A stretch of 64,000 nucleotides of DNA, from the NCBI RefSeq assembly GCF_900119315.1, contig NZ_LT827010.1, positions 503,501-567,500 of the forward strand. The letters are read 5' to 3'. Both the position numbers and the translations under genes were made by a program. Shown in pieces: positions 16,914 through 24,673 of this stretch (the stretch's first letter is position 1; each line of letters opens with the position of its first letter). The notes under the pieces were generated by a model. That model did not search any database and was not told where the DNA came from. It saw nothing but the letters and a program-made list of their open reading frames with translations. The stretch comes from Actinoplanes sp. SE50/110. GTDB lineage: Bacteria > Actinomycetota > Actinomycetes > Mycobacteriales > Micromonosporaceae.

Positions 16914-17951
16914 TCAGAGCAGCGATACGTGGACGTGGTCCGTGTGGTCGCTCGGGCCGTGGTACGCGTGCCAGTTGTTGGTCGCCGGGAACCAGATCTG
17001 CTTGTACCAGATCACGTAGTAGATCCCGAGCCGGTCGGCGTTGCGTACCAGGAACGCGGTGAGGTCGTTGCCGTACCGCATCATGTCGCTGTTGTGCGCG
17101 ACCGAGAAGCCGCTCTTCTGCAGGGACCAGTCGCAGGCCCGACCCTTCGGATGCTCGAACGGGCCGCCGTCGCGGTGGCACCCGACGAAGCGGTTGAAGC
17201 CGGCTTTCTTCACCTCCTGGTAGAGGTGCAGGGTGCGCTTGGTGATGCAACCGCTGGTGGTCGGGTCGTCCACGGTGCAGGACTCGGGCGAGAATCCGCC
17301 GCTGGAGTTGCGCGGCGCGGGGGCCGCGACCTTGGACGTCGCGTCGACGAAACCGGCGGTGATGGTCTTGTTGATGCCGGTGCCACCACCGAGCAGGTCG
17401 AGCTGGCTCTCCGCAGTGTCGTGCTGCTTCTGCTGGATGGAGAGCTGCTGCTGCTCGTTCTTCAGCTCGGCGTCGAGCGCCGACTTGCTGTTGGTGATCG
17501 TGGCGAGCGTGGTGTTCAGATCCTTCAGCTTGTCGTCGTTGAGCTTGTTGATCTCCTCAAGACCGATGGCCTTGTGCAGGAAGTCGCTCGACGAGTCGGC
17601 CCGCAGCAGGAAGCCGACCGTGGTGAGCTGGCCGATCTGGTACTGCTGCCGGGCGATCGCGTTGACCTCCGGGATCAGCGCGTCGCGGCGCTTCTCCGCG
17701 GCGGAGATCTGGGTGGCGAGGTCCTTCTGCTTCTTCTGCGAGGCCTCGACCGCGAGCTTGGCGTTCACGTACCGCCGGTTGGTCGCCTCGATCTGATCGG
17801 AGAGGTCGTCGCCGTCGTCACCCTCCGAGGGTGTCGTCGACGAACTGCCGCTCGGCGCGGCGTGTGCCGGCGTGACGGGCGCCACGAATATCGTGGTGGC
17901 CACGAGCGGCGCCAGGGCAAGCATCAGCCACCGGCGGGGACGTGCGGTCAT
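16914..17951 (-). CDS. Secreted coiled-coil protein with M15-like C-terminal domain
   Basis: A 345-residue exported protein. Residues 1-32 are a signal peptide (ending PAHAAP), 50-200 are a Lys/Gln/Glu-rich coiled coil, and about 225-345 form the C-terminal domain with CTVDDPTTSGCIT, EHPKGRACDW and DHTDHVHVS. The H-x6-D and D-H-x-H pattern resembles the zinc site of M15/LAS peptidoglycan peptidases. Coiled coil plus a hydrolase-like domain suggests a cell-wall hydrolase or its activator. ATG 17951, after AAGGA, is preferred over the TTG one codon earlier. It is controlled by the riboswitch in its leader. The paralogue at 18441 points the other way. Confidence 0.85.
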   Translation of the reverse strand: MTARPRRWLMLALAPLVATTIFVAPVTPAHAAPSGSSSTTPSEGDDGDDLSDQIEATNRRYVNAKLAVEASQKKQKDLATQISAAEKRRDALIPEVNAIARQQYQIGQLTTVGFLLRADSSSDFLHKAIGLEEINKLNDDKLKDLNTTLATITNSKSALDAELKNEQQQLSIQQKQHDTAESQLDLLGGGTGINKTITAGFVDATSKVAAPAPRNSSGGFSPESCTVDDPTTSGCITKRTLHLYQEVKKAGFNRFVGCHRDGGPFEHPKGRACDWSLQKSGFSVAHNSDMMRYGNDLTAFLVRNADRLGIYYVIWYKQIWFPATNNWHAYHGPSDHTDHVHVSLL

Positions 17952-17964
17952 CAACTATCCTTCC

Positions 17965-18084
17965 TAGTCACCGCCGACCGAGTTAGCTGACGGGTTCGGG
18001 ACGGAAGCTATCCCTACCGCTTATCGCGGATTCACCCCAACTACCTGGTTCCCCGGCTCACCTTTCGGTGATTGGGCGGCGGCC
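17965..18084 (-). ncRNA. c-di-AMP riboswitch (ydaO-yuaA)
   Basis: Read on the minus strand, the leader contains the class signatures in order: CCGCCGCCCAATC, a CACC-GAAA-GGTG hairpin, GAGCCGGGGAACCA, GGGGTGAATCCGCG, GCGGTAGGG, CCCGAACCCGTCAGCTAAC and the closing GGCGG. CCGCC at the 5' end pairs with GGCGG at the 3' end to close P1. The element ends about ten bases before the ribosome binding site AAGGA. In actinobacteria this riboswitch controls resuscitation factors and wall hydrolases and turns them off when c-di-AMP is bound. Confidence 0.92.
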
Positions 18085-18299
18085 TGCCGGCAACTCGGGG
18101 GCGGTGCCGTCCTGGCAGGACCGGCGGCCAGTTTACCTGAGATATCTCCGGACATCAGGGTCCGGGAAATGGCAAAGCTGTTACCGCCCAACGACTTTCC
18201 GTAATCGCCACCACCATTGGTGACCGCCTCGTAGCAATCGGTGCGAGAACTGTCGATTCCTCGATCGAGTGGGTATGGTCTGATGCGGTTCCCACCCGG

Positions 18300-18432
18300 G
18301 GACCGCCGCCTAATCGCAGATCCTGAGAATTCTGAGCGAGCCGGGGATCCACATTCTTCCGGGGTGAATCCGCGCCAGCGGTAGGGGTTTCCTTCGTCCC
18401 GAACCCGTCAGCTAACCCGGCCGGCGGCCGAC
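18300..18432 (+). ncRNA. c-di-AMP riboswitch (ydaO-yuaA), second copy
   Basis: The plus-strand leader repeats the same signatures: CCGCCGCCTAATC, GAGCCGGGGATCCA, GGGGTGAATCCGCG, GCGGTAGGGG, CCCGAACCCGTCAGCTAAC and closing CCGGCGG. The peripheral stem between the first two differs from the first copy, showing independent drift around a conserved core. The two aptamers are divergent, about 215 bp apart, so two promoters must lie in 18085-18299. Confidence 0.92.
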
Positions 18433-18440
18433 GGAAGGAA

Positions 18441-19487
18441 ATGGACCCTGTGCAGGATGTGACGGCACGGCGACGATGGGCAGCCGTTCTCGCGCTGCTG
18501 GTCGCCGCATGCGGGATCGCCGGCGTGACCACGCCGGCCGCCGCCGCTCCCCGGCCCCTGGCCGCCCCGGGGGAGTCCGGTGACGACGGTGAGGGCGGCT
18601 CCAAGTCCCTGCTCGACAAACTCGACGAGGCCTCCAAGGGTTACGTCACGGCCAGTGCCAAGCTCAAGCAGTCCCGGGCCGAGCAGACGAAACTGGCCGC
18701 CGAGCTCAAGCAGCTCGACGCCGACATGGGCCCGCGGCAGGCCGCGCTGAACAGGTACGCCGCGCAGGCGTACACGATGGGCCGGTTGGGCCCGCTGAGC
18801 GCGCTGCTCACCGCGAACACCTCGGCCGGGTTCCTGGACCGGGCCCAGATGCTCGGCACCGTGGCCGCCAAGCAGACCCTGGCGCTCGACGAGCTGAAGG
18901 CCACCCGGGCCGGTCGGCAGCAGGCCAAGGCCGCGATCGACCAGGCGGTCACCGACCAGGCGAAACTGACCAAGGTGATGGCCGCCCGCAAGACCCAGGC
19001 CGAGCAGGCGCTGAAGAACGCCAACCAGGGCGGCGACTCCGGTGGTGACAACTCCGGCGGCGGCAGCAGCTCGAACGCGGACAAGCCCGGCGGCAGCCTG
19101 GCCGGCGGCTGCACGGTCGACGACCCGACCACCACCGGCTGCATCACGCCGCGCCTGCTGTTCGCGATGAAGCAGGCGCAGAAGGCCGGCTTCACCCACT
19201 ACGTCGCGTGCTTCCGGCATCAGAACAGTGGGGAGCATCCGAAGGGGCGGGCCTGCGACTTCGCCGCCGACAAGGGCGGCTTCGGCGGGGTGGCGACCGG
19301 GAGCAGCAAGACCTACGGCACCGACCTGGCGAACTACTTCATCCACAACTCGGACACCCTCGGCGTCCTCTACGTGATCTGGTTCAAACGGATCTGGTTG
19401 CCGAGCAGCGGATGGAAGGCGTACAGCGGGGTCGGGGGGACGCCCTCGACGGACCACACCAACCACGTACACCTGTCGGTCATCTAG
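18441..19487 (+). CDS. Secreted coiled-coil protein with M15-like C-terminal domain, paralogue
   Basis: A 348-residue paralogue of the divergent gene. Signal peptide about 1-36 (ending PAAAAP), coiled coil about 55-195, a Gly/Ser/Asn linker at about 195-220, then the shared C-terminal domain with CTVDDPTTTGCIT, EHPKGRACDF and DHTNHVHLS. The motif histidines and aspartate are kept in both copies. ATG 18441 lies very close to GGAAGG. A GTG at 18459 would give an N-terminus (MTARRRW) parallel to the other copy (MTARPRRW) and may be the true start. Likely acts on the cell wall under c-di-AMP control. Confidence 0.85.
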   Translation: MDPVQDVTARRRWAAVLALLVAACGIAGVTTPAAAAPRPLAAPGESGDDGEGGSKSLLDKLDEASKGYVTASAKLKQSRAEQTKLAAELKQLDADMGPRQAALNRYAAQAYTMGRLGPLSALLTANTSAGFLDRAQMLGTVAAKQTLALDELKATRAGRQQAKAAIDQAVTDQAKLTKVMAARKTQAEQALKNANQGGDSGGDNSGGGSSSNADKPGGSLAGGCTVDDPTTTGCITPRLLFAMKQAQKAGFTHYVACFRHQNSGEHPKGRACDFAADKGGFGGVATGSSKTYGTDLANYFIHNSDTLGVLYVIWFKRIWLPSSGWKAYSGVGGTPSTDHTNHVHLSVI

Positions 19488-19492
19488 AAACC

Positions 19493-19527
19493 GCAAGAAG
19501 CCCGGGCCGATGGCCCGGGCTTCTTGC
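19493..19527. terminator. Bidirectional terminator hairpin
   Basis: GCAAGAAGCCCGGGCC and GGCCCGGGCTTCTTGC are perfect 16-base complements around GAT. It lies between convergent genes. The flanking T-content is modest (TTCTTGC), but the stem is very strong. Confidence 0.88.
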
Positions 19528-19542
19528 TGGGGACGAGCGAAC

Positions 19543-20313
19543 CTACTTCTTCATGTAGGTCTCGTACTCCTTGAGTACGTCCTCGGTCGGGCCGTCCGCC
19601 CGGATCAGCCCCGACTCCAGCCAGATGACCCGCTCGCAGGTGTCCCGGATCGACTGCTCGCTGTGGCTGACCAGGAACACCGTGCCGGCCTGGGCGCGCA
19701 GCTCGCGGACCCGGGCCTCGCTGCGGCGGCGGAACTTGGCGTCACCGGTGGCCAGCGCCTCGTCGATGAGCAGCACGTCGTGCTGCTTGGCGGCGGCGAT
19801 CGAGAAGCGCAGCCGGGCGCCCATGCCGGACGAGTACGTCCGCATCGGCAGCGAGGCGAAGTCGCCGCGCTCGTTGATCCCGGAGAAGTCGATGATCTCC
19901 TTCTTGCGCTCCTTGACCTCGGCCGGGGTCATGCCCATGGCCAGGCAGCCCAGCTCGACGTTGCGCTCGCCGGACAGGTCGTTCATCAGGGCCGCGTTGA
20001 CGCCCAGCAGCGACGGTTGGCCGGCCGCGTAGATCGCGCCCCGGTGCACCGGCAGCAGACCGGCGACGGCACGCAGCAGGGTCGACTTGCCCGAGCCGTT
20101 GCTGCCGATCAGGCCGACCGCTTCACCCTTGTAGGCGACGAAGCTGACGCCCTTGACCGCGTGCACCTCGCGCACGTTCGCCGAGTTGGTCTTGGTGACC
20201 AGGCGCTTGAGCGCGGAGACCGGGCTGACCTGGTTGGCGCCGATCGCCCCGACGATCTTGTAGACGATGTGGGCGTCATCGGCGATGACGGTGGGGATCC
20301 GCTCGTCAGCCAC
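19543..20313 (-). CDS. Polysaccharide/teichoic acid export ABC transporter, ATPase
   Basis: A 256-residue ATPase of the Wzt/TagH family: Walker A GSNGSGKSTLL, the family LLGVNAALMNDLSGERNV segment, signature YSSGMGARLRFS, Walker B VLLIDEALATGD and H-loop VSHS. It powers export of a lipid-linked surface glycan or wall teichoic acid through the permease encoded just upstream. GTG 20313, eight bases after AGAAGGG, matches relatives (MADERIPTVI) and overlaps the permease stop by eight bases. A GTG seven codons earlier is the alternative. No C-terminal carbohydrate-binding domain is present. Confidence 0.92.
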   Translation of the reverse strand: MADERIPTVIADDAHIVYKIVGAIGANQVSPVSALKRLVTKTNSANVREVHAVKGVSFVAYKGEAVGLIGSNGSGKSTLLRAVAGLLPVHRGAIYAAGQPSLLGVNAALMNDLSGERNVELGCLAMGMTPAEVKERKKEIIDFSGINERGDFASLPMRTYSSGMGARLRFSIAAAKQHDVLLIDEALATGDAKFRRRSEARVRELRAQAGTVFLVSHSEQSIRDTCERVIWLESGLIRADGPTEDVLKEYETYMKK

Positions 20314-21208
20314 GGCCGTAACCCTTCTCTCCACGCCAGAAGTACAGGAAGCCGGCGGTGCCCACGACCACGGCCCAGATCACGCCCTCGATCCACAGCA
20401 TCTTGGGGGTGCCGACGAGCTCCTGGCCCTCCATCAGCGAGTGCCGGTACAGCTCGACGAAGACCAGCATCGGGTTCGCCTCGATCAGGTGCAGCTTCCA
20501 CCCCTGCAGGGCATGGGCATGGGTGAAGCGGGTGACCGGGTAGAGCACGGCCGAGCCGTACATCCAGAACCGCATGATGAACGGGACCAGCTGCTTGATG
20601 TCGCGGAACGTGGAGCCGAGCCGGGCGCCGCCCATGGCCAGGCCGAAGTTGAACAGCGACTGCAGCAGCATGACCGGGAAGATCAGCAGCCACTGGACGG
20701 TGATCGGCTCGTGGCAGAGCAGCACGATGATCAACAGCACGCCGGTGGCGGTGATGAAGTTCCGGATCTCCACGAGCGCGGCGGACAGCGGCAGGCTGGC
20801 CCGCGGGAAGTGCAGCGCCCGGATCAGGCCCAGGTTGCCGGTGATCGAGTTGACGCCCTGCGACACCGTCGACTGGGTGAAACCGAAGACGAACACCCCG
20901 ATGCACAGGTACGGGATGAAGTTCGGATTGTTCGCGCCGGTGCCGATGATGACACCGAAGATGACGTAGTACACCAGGGCGTTGATGGCGGGGGTGAGCA
21001 CCTGCCACAACGTGCCGAGGTTCGTGGTGCCCAGCGTGGACACCGTCTTCGCCTTGGCGTGCGCGGTGATGAAGTACCGATAACCCCACACCTGGCGGGC
21101 GTACTCCAGCGGTCCGAGCAGGCGCCCGGACGAGCTCAGGCCGTGCCGCCGGGCGAGTTCCTTGAGGGGAATCCCGGTAGCGGCATCGGCAACCGCTGTC
21201 TCTGGCAT
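20306..21208 (-). CDS. Polysaccharide/teichoic acid export ABC transporter, permease
   Basis: An ABC2-type permease of 300 residues with six hydrophobic helices. KTVSTLGTTNLGTLWQVLTP before the first helix and the QGVNSITGNLGLIRALHFPRA loop are typical of Wzm/TagG proteins. It forms the membrane channel for the ATPase encoded downstream, with overlapping ends. I start at ATG 21208 because the conserved N-terminal helix (PLKELARRHGL) begins there. Upstream in-frame codons at 21286 and 21349 would add poorly conserved residues and run into the palindrome at 21302. Confidence 0.9.
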   Translation of the reverse strand: MPETAVADAATGIPLKELARRHGLSSSGRLLGPLEYARQVWGYRYFITAHAKAKTVSTLGTTNLGTLWQVLTPAINALVYYVIFGVIIGTGANNPNFIPYLCIGVFVFGFTQSTVSQGVNSITGNLGLIRALHFPRASLPLSAALVEIRNFITATGVLLIIVLLCHEPITVQWLLIFPVMLLQSLFNFGLAMGGARLGSTFRDIKQLVPFIMRFWMYGSAVLYPVTRFTHAHALQGWKLHLIEANPMLVFVELYRHSLMEGQELVGTPKMLWIEGVIWAVVVGTAGFLYFWRGEKGYGRG

Positions 21209-21301
21209 GGAGTGGTGCTCCGATCTCGTCGGCCGGTACGAGGCGGCGGACTCCGGTGACTTGCCTTCAGACACAGGTAGCAGCATGACAGGCGCCCGCC
21301 G

Positions 21302-21330
21302 ACGTCGATAGAACGGGTTCGTATCGACGT
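21302..21330. promoter_or_regulatory. Long interrupted palindrome between permease and TetR genes
   Basis: ACGTCGATA (21302-21310) and TATCGACGT (21322-21330) are perfect complements, and GAAC-GG-GTTC between them is a second dyad. A weaker pair, GGTAACT (21340-21346) and AGTTACC (21387-21393), flanks the TetR promoter. These are plausible binding sites for the divergent TetR protein. Confidence 0.55.
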
Positions 21331-21383
21331 GGGAGGAACGGTAACTCACCGAACGGCGGAACGCAACCGTTACGTCGTAGCGC

Positions 21384-21389
21384 TATAGT
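21384..21389 (+). promoter_or_regulatory. -10 hexamer of the TetR gene
   Basis: TATAGT ends six bases before GTG 21396. No Shine-Dalgarno sequence lies in TACCGC, so the mRNA is probably leaderless. Confidence 0.55.
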
Positions 21390-21395
21390 TACCGC

Positions 21396-22001
21396 GTGGC
21401 GACAGTGAAGCGCGCACCGGCCGGAGCGGCGGTGCTCCGGAATGACATCACCGTGGCGATCCGAAACGCGGTCATGAGTGAGCTGGCCGAGGTCGGTTAC
21501 GGCCGGCTCTCCATTGAGGCGGTGGCCCGGCGGGCCGGCGTGGGTAAGACGGCGATCTACCGGCGCTGGTCCAACAAGCTGGAGATGGTACTTGAGATCA
21601 TCACCGATGTCGCCGGTCGGAAGGTGCCGGTGCCCGACACCGGCAGCTTCGCCAGCGATCTCGACCTGCTGATGATGATCGTCAGCCGGGCGTTGCAGCA
21701 TCGGGTCGCTTCGCAGATCATCCCCGACCTGATGGCCGAGGCGGCGCGGAACCCGCAGATCGCCGAAACCCTGCAACGGGTGCTCCGGCTGCACCAGCAG
21801 TCGGTCGGGGACAAGCTGGTCGGCCAGGCCGTCGCGCGCGGCGAACTGCCCGAGGGCACCGACGCCGACGTCGCCGTCGACCTCATCCTCGGCCCGCTGT
21901 ACTGGCGGCTCGCCGTCTCCCGGCAGCCGATCGACGACGCCTACCTGGAGAAGCTGGCGGCCGCGGTCCTCGGTTCCCTGCGCGGTGGTTCGGCAACCTA
22001 A
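21396..22001 (+). CDS. TetR/AcrR family transcriptional regulator
   Basis: A 201-residue repressor. The N-terminal helix-turn-helix is LSIEAVARRAGVGKTAIYRRWSNK (about residues 39-62), the usual TetR signature, and the ligand-binding half begins near residue 75. It is divergent from the polysaccharide-export operon, and the palindromes between them suggest it controls that operon, itself, or both. The ligand is unknown. Confidence 0.88.
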   Translation: MATVKRAPAGAAVLRNDITVAIRNAVMSELAEVGYGRLSIEAVARRAGVGKTAIYRRWSNKLEMVLEIITDVAGRKVPVPDTGSFASDLDLLMMIVSRALQHRVASQIIPDLMAEAARNPQIAETLQRVLRLHQQSVGDKLVGQAVARGELPEGTDADVAVDLILGPLYWRLAVSRQPIDDAYLEKLAAAVLGSLRGGSAT

Positions 22002-22033
22002 AGCCGGCGGTGTTCCCGCCGACTGTGGGGGCC

Positions 22034-22393
22034 ATGCACCCCGCCCCCCGAGTCGACACCACCGTGCTGGACGCCGCGGCGCTGCTCGCGATCGCCATGG
22101 GCCGCGCCTCCGAGACCGGTCTCGGCGTCCGGTCCCACCCGCCCCGGGTGGTCACCGGCGCCGCGGTCGCCGGCGCCTGGCGCAGCCCGGACGGCACGGT
22201 CAAACTGCAGCTGCGGACCGACGGGACGTACCACGGTGAGGTCGCCGGCCGCCGCAACCGTCCGAGCGGCACCTACCGCGTCGAGGGCGCCGCGCTCGTC
22301 CTGCACGACGACACGTCCGGTCTGAACACCGCGGTCCACGTCCGGCACGAGGGCGAACTGGAGATGGCCGGCCACCGCCTTCTCCCGGAGTGA
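22034..22393 (+). CDS. Atu4866-like domain protein
   Basis: A 119-residue protein whose C-terminal half (GAWRSPDGTVKLQLRTDGTY, SGTYRVEGAALVLHDDTSG, MAGHRLLPE) resembles the small beta-barrel Atu4866 family. The family's biochemical role is not known to me. ATG 22034 is chosen over a GTG at 22010. It lies 32 bp after the TetR gene and 22 bp before pnuC, so it may be part of one transcript. The family match is from memory of the motif pattern. Confidence 0.6.
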   Translation: MHPAPRVDTTVLDAAALLAIAMGRASETGLGVRSHPPRVVTGAAVAGAWRSPDGTVKLQLRTDGTYHGEVAGRRNRPSGTYRVEGAALVLHDDTSGLNTAVHVRHEGELEMAGHRLLPE

Positions 22394-22415
22394 TCCGGTC
22401 CGCCATGCTGTCGCG

Positions 22416-23021
22416 GTGATCGATGGGTTGAACAGTGTCGCGCTGACCGCCTTCGGCGTCGGCACCACCTGGGCCGAGGTGCTCGGTTTCCTCACCGGCC
22501 TGCTGAACGTCTGGCTGCTGGTCCGGCAGCACGTCCTGAACTGGCCGCTCGGCATCCTCAACGTGCTGCTGCTGATGCTGGTCTTCGGCACGGCCGGGTT
22601 GTACGCCGACATGGGCCTGCAGGTGGTGTACGTGATCCTCGGCCTGTACGGCTGGTGGGCGTGGCTTCGCGGCGGTGCGGACCACACCGCACTGGTGGTG
22701 CGGCCCACCACCCGGGCGGAGTGGCTGGCGCTGGCCGTCGCCGGGGTGCTGCTGACCGGTGGGTTGTGGCTCTTCCTGGACCGGCTGACCGGGTCCACGG
22801 TGCCGCTGGCGGATGCGGTGACCACCGCGTTGTCACTGCTGGCGACGTATGGGCAGACCCGCAAGCTGGTGGAGAGCTGGTGGCTGTGGATCGCGGCGGA
22901 TCTGATCTACATCCCGCTCTACTGCTACAAGGAGCTCTGGCTGACCGCGATCCTCTATGTGGCGTTCCTCGCCCTCTGTGTGGCCGGGCTGCGGTCCTGG
23001 CGGCGGGCGGTGACCGCGTGA
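22416..23021 (+). CDS. pnuC: Nicotinamide riboside transporter PnuC
   Basis: A 201-residue membrane protein with about seven helices. NWPLGILNVLLLMLVF, LYADMGLQVVYVILGLYGWWAW and the late ESWWLWIAADLIYIPLY are the PnuC signatures, the last including the ribose-binding tryptophans. It imports nicotinamide riboside by facilitated diffusion. Retention relies on phosphorylation by the NadR kinase encoded next, whose GTG overlaps the pnuC TGA. Confidence 0.94.
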   Translation: MIDGLNSVALTAFGVGTTWAEVLGFLTGLLNVWLLVRQHVLNWPLGILNVLLLMLVFGTAGLYADMGLQVVYVILGLYGWWAWLRGGADHTALVVRPTTRAEWLALAVAGVLLTGGLWLFLDRLTGSTVPLADAVTTALSLLATYGQTRKLVESWWLWIAADLIYIPLYCYKELWLTAILYVAFLALCVAGLRSWRRAVTA

Positions 23022-24109
23022 GGTTCCGGCACGGACTGATCGTCGGCAAGTTCTATCCGCCGCACGCCGGGCACCACGCCCTGATCGAGGCGGCCGCCGC
23101 GGCCTGCGACCGGGTGACCGTGGTGGTCGCGCCGTCGTCGCGGGAGAGCATCCCGCTGGCGGTGCGCCTGGAGTGGCTGCGCGCGGCGCACGGGCCGGAC
23201 GTCCGGTTCGCCGGGGTCTACGACGATCACCCGATCGACTATGCCGACCCGGCCGTCTGGGACCTGCACATGGTGGTCTTCCGGGACGCGGTCGGCGCCG
23301 AGCCGGTGGACGCGGTGTTCTCCTCCGAGGCGTACGGAGCGGAGCTGGCCCGCCGGTTCGGTGCCGTCGCCGTGCCGGTCGACCCGGACCGCCGCCGGGT
23401 GCCGATCTCCGGCAGCGCGATCCGCGCCGACCCGATCGCGCACTGGGCGCACCTCGGGCCGGGTCCGCGGGCCTGGCTGGCCCGCCGGGTGATCGTGGTC
23501 GGCGCCGAGTCGACCGGGACCACCACGACGGCCCGGGCCCTGGCCCGGCACTACCGGACCCGGGGCGGGGTCTGGGCGTCGACCGGCTGGGTGCCGGAGT
23601 TCGGCCGGGAACTGACCGGGCGCAAGCTCGCCGCCCTGCGCCGGGTCCGGCCCGAGGCGACCGTCTTCGACGTCACCTGGGACCGCGACGACTTCATCAC
23701 CGTGGCCGTGGAGCAGGCCGCCGCCGAGGACGCGGTGGCCGCCGCGGGCTCGCCGGTGGTGTTCGGCGACACCGACGCGTTCGCCACCACGATCTGGGAG
23801 GAGCGCTATCTCGGCAGCACCTCGGCGAAGGTCGGCGAGCTGGTCCGCGATCCCGACCTCTATCTGCTCACCGATGACGCCGGGGTGCCGTTCGAGGATG
23901 ACGGGCTGCGCGACGGGGAGCATCTGCGGCGGTGGATGACCGGGCGGTTCCGCGCCGAGCTGGCCGCGCGGGACGTGCCGTGGATCGAGCTGACCGGCGG
24001 CTACCGGGAGCGGCTGACGACCGCGATCCGGGCGGTGGACCGGCTGCTGGCCGCCGGCTGGCGGTTCGCACCGCCGCTAAGCCCGGCCGGGCAGGCCGCC
24101 GAAGGGTAG
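23018..24109 (+). CDS. nadR: NadR: NMN adenylyltransferase and nicotinamide riboside kinase
   Basis: A 363-residue bifunctional enzyme. The nucleotidyltransferase domain (1-145) has GKFYPPHAGHH with HxGH and the ISGSAIR motif. The kinase domain follows (158-340) with the P-loop GAESTGTTTTA. Together they convert imported nicotinamide riboside to NMN and then NAD. The P-loop is odd: the Walker A lysine position is threonine (Thr168). No N-terminal repressor HTH is present, so it lacks the regulator role of enterobacterial NadR. GTGA overlap with pnuC couples transport to phosphorylation. Confidence 0.92.
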   Translation: MRFRHGLIVGKFYPPHAGHHALIEAAAAACDRVTVVVAPSSRESIPLAVRLEWLRAAHGPDVRFAGVYDDHPIDYADPAVWDLHMVVFRDAVGAEPVDAVFSSEAYGAELARRFGAVAVPVDPDRRRVPISGSAIRADPIAHWAHLGPGPRAWLARRVIVVGAESTGTTTTARALARHYRTRGGVWASTGWVPEFGRELTGRKLAALRRVRPEATVFDVTWDRDDFITVAVEQAAAEDAVAAAGSPVVFGDTDAFATTIWEERYLGSTSAKVGELVRDPDLYLLTDDAGVPFEDDGLRDGEHLRRWMTGRFRAELAARDVPWIELTGGYRERLTTAIRAVDRLLAAGWRFAPPLSPAGQAAEG

Positions 24110-24126
24110 GGGGAGGGGAGGTCGGG

Positions 24127-24672
24127 ATGCGGCACGTCAAGGCCATGCTCGCCCTGGCGGCGCTCGCTCTCACGGCCGGTGGGTGCGGCCGCGAGACGGT
24201 GCGGACCGCGGCGTCGCCGAGCCCGGGCGCGACCTGGCATCTGCTGACCACGGGCAGCCCGACACCGAGTCCCACGCCGTCGCGGCTGACCGCGCGGCCG
24301 TCGGCGCCCGGGCTGGGCGCGTCGGTGTCACCGTTCCCCAGCTGCACGAAGACGTTCACCGCGACCGAGGCGGTGCTGATCCCGGTGGACGTGACGCCGA
24401 TCGCCGGAGGCTTCAAGGTGGAGTGGCCCCGGCAGTACGGCTCCAACTACCGGGTCACCGCCGTACCGCAGAAACTGGTCCTCGGTGCGCAGCCGGAGCC
24501 CTCCTGGAAGAACGTGCCGCCCGGCACCGGTTGCACGGTCAGCACGACGATCACCGGGCTGGTCCCGGGCGCGGCCTACATCGTCTGGCTGGACGCGCCC
24601 AACACCGGCTACGAGCGGGACGGCACCCGGCACCTGTACAGCGGGCGCTCGGGTGTCGTCTACCCCCGGTGA
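24127..24672 (+). CDS. Putative lipoprotein, unknown function
   Basis: A 181-residue protein with a lipoprotein signal peptide: MRHVK then a hydrophobic core and lipobox LTAGGC with Cys at about 22. A Ser/Thr/Pro linker (about 30-65) precedes a domain of about 110 residues with four cysteines' worth of motif reduced to two (SCTKTF and GTGCTVS), and a fibronectin III-like closing phrase TITGLVPGAAYIVWLDAP. GGGGAGGGGAGG precedes the ATG. It ends one base before the convergent MFS gene. Confidence 0.75.
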   Translation: MRHVKAMLALAALALTAGGCGRETVRTAASPSPGATWHLLTTGSPTPSPTPSRLTARPSAPGLGASVSPFPSCTKTFTATEAVLIPVDVTPIAGGFKVEWPRQYGSNYRVTAVPQKLVLGAQPEPSWKNVPPGTGCTVSTTITGLVPGAAYIVWLDAPNTGYERDGTRHLYSGRSGVVYPR

Positions 24673-24673
24673 T

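Noticed and set aside
14038..17250. Minus-strand open frame of 1070 codons across the GH65 gene
   Set aside because: It is antisense to a clear GH65 gene and its composition (Arg/Gly/Pro/His-rich, no motifs) is that of a GC-rich shadow frame.
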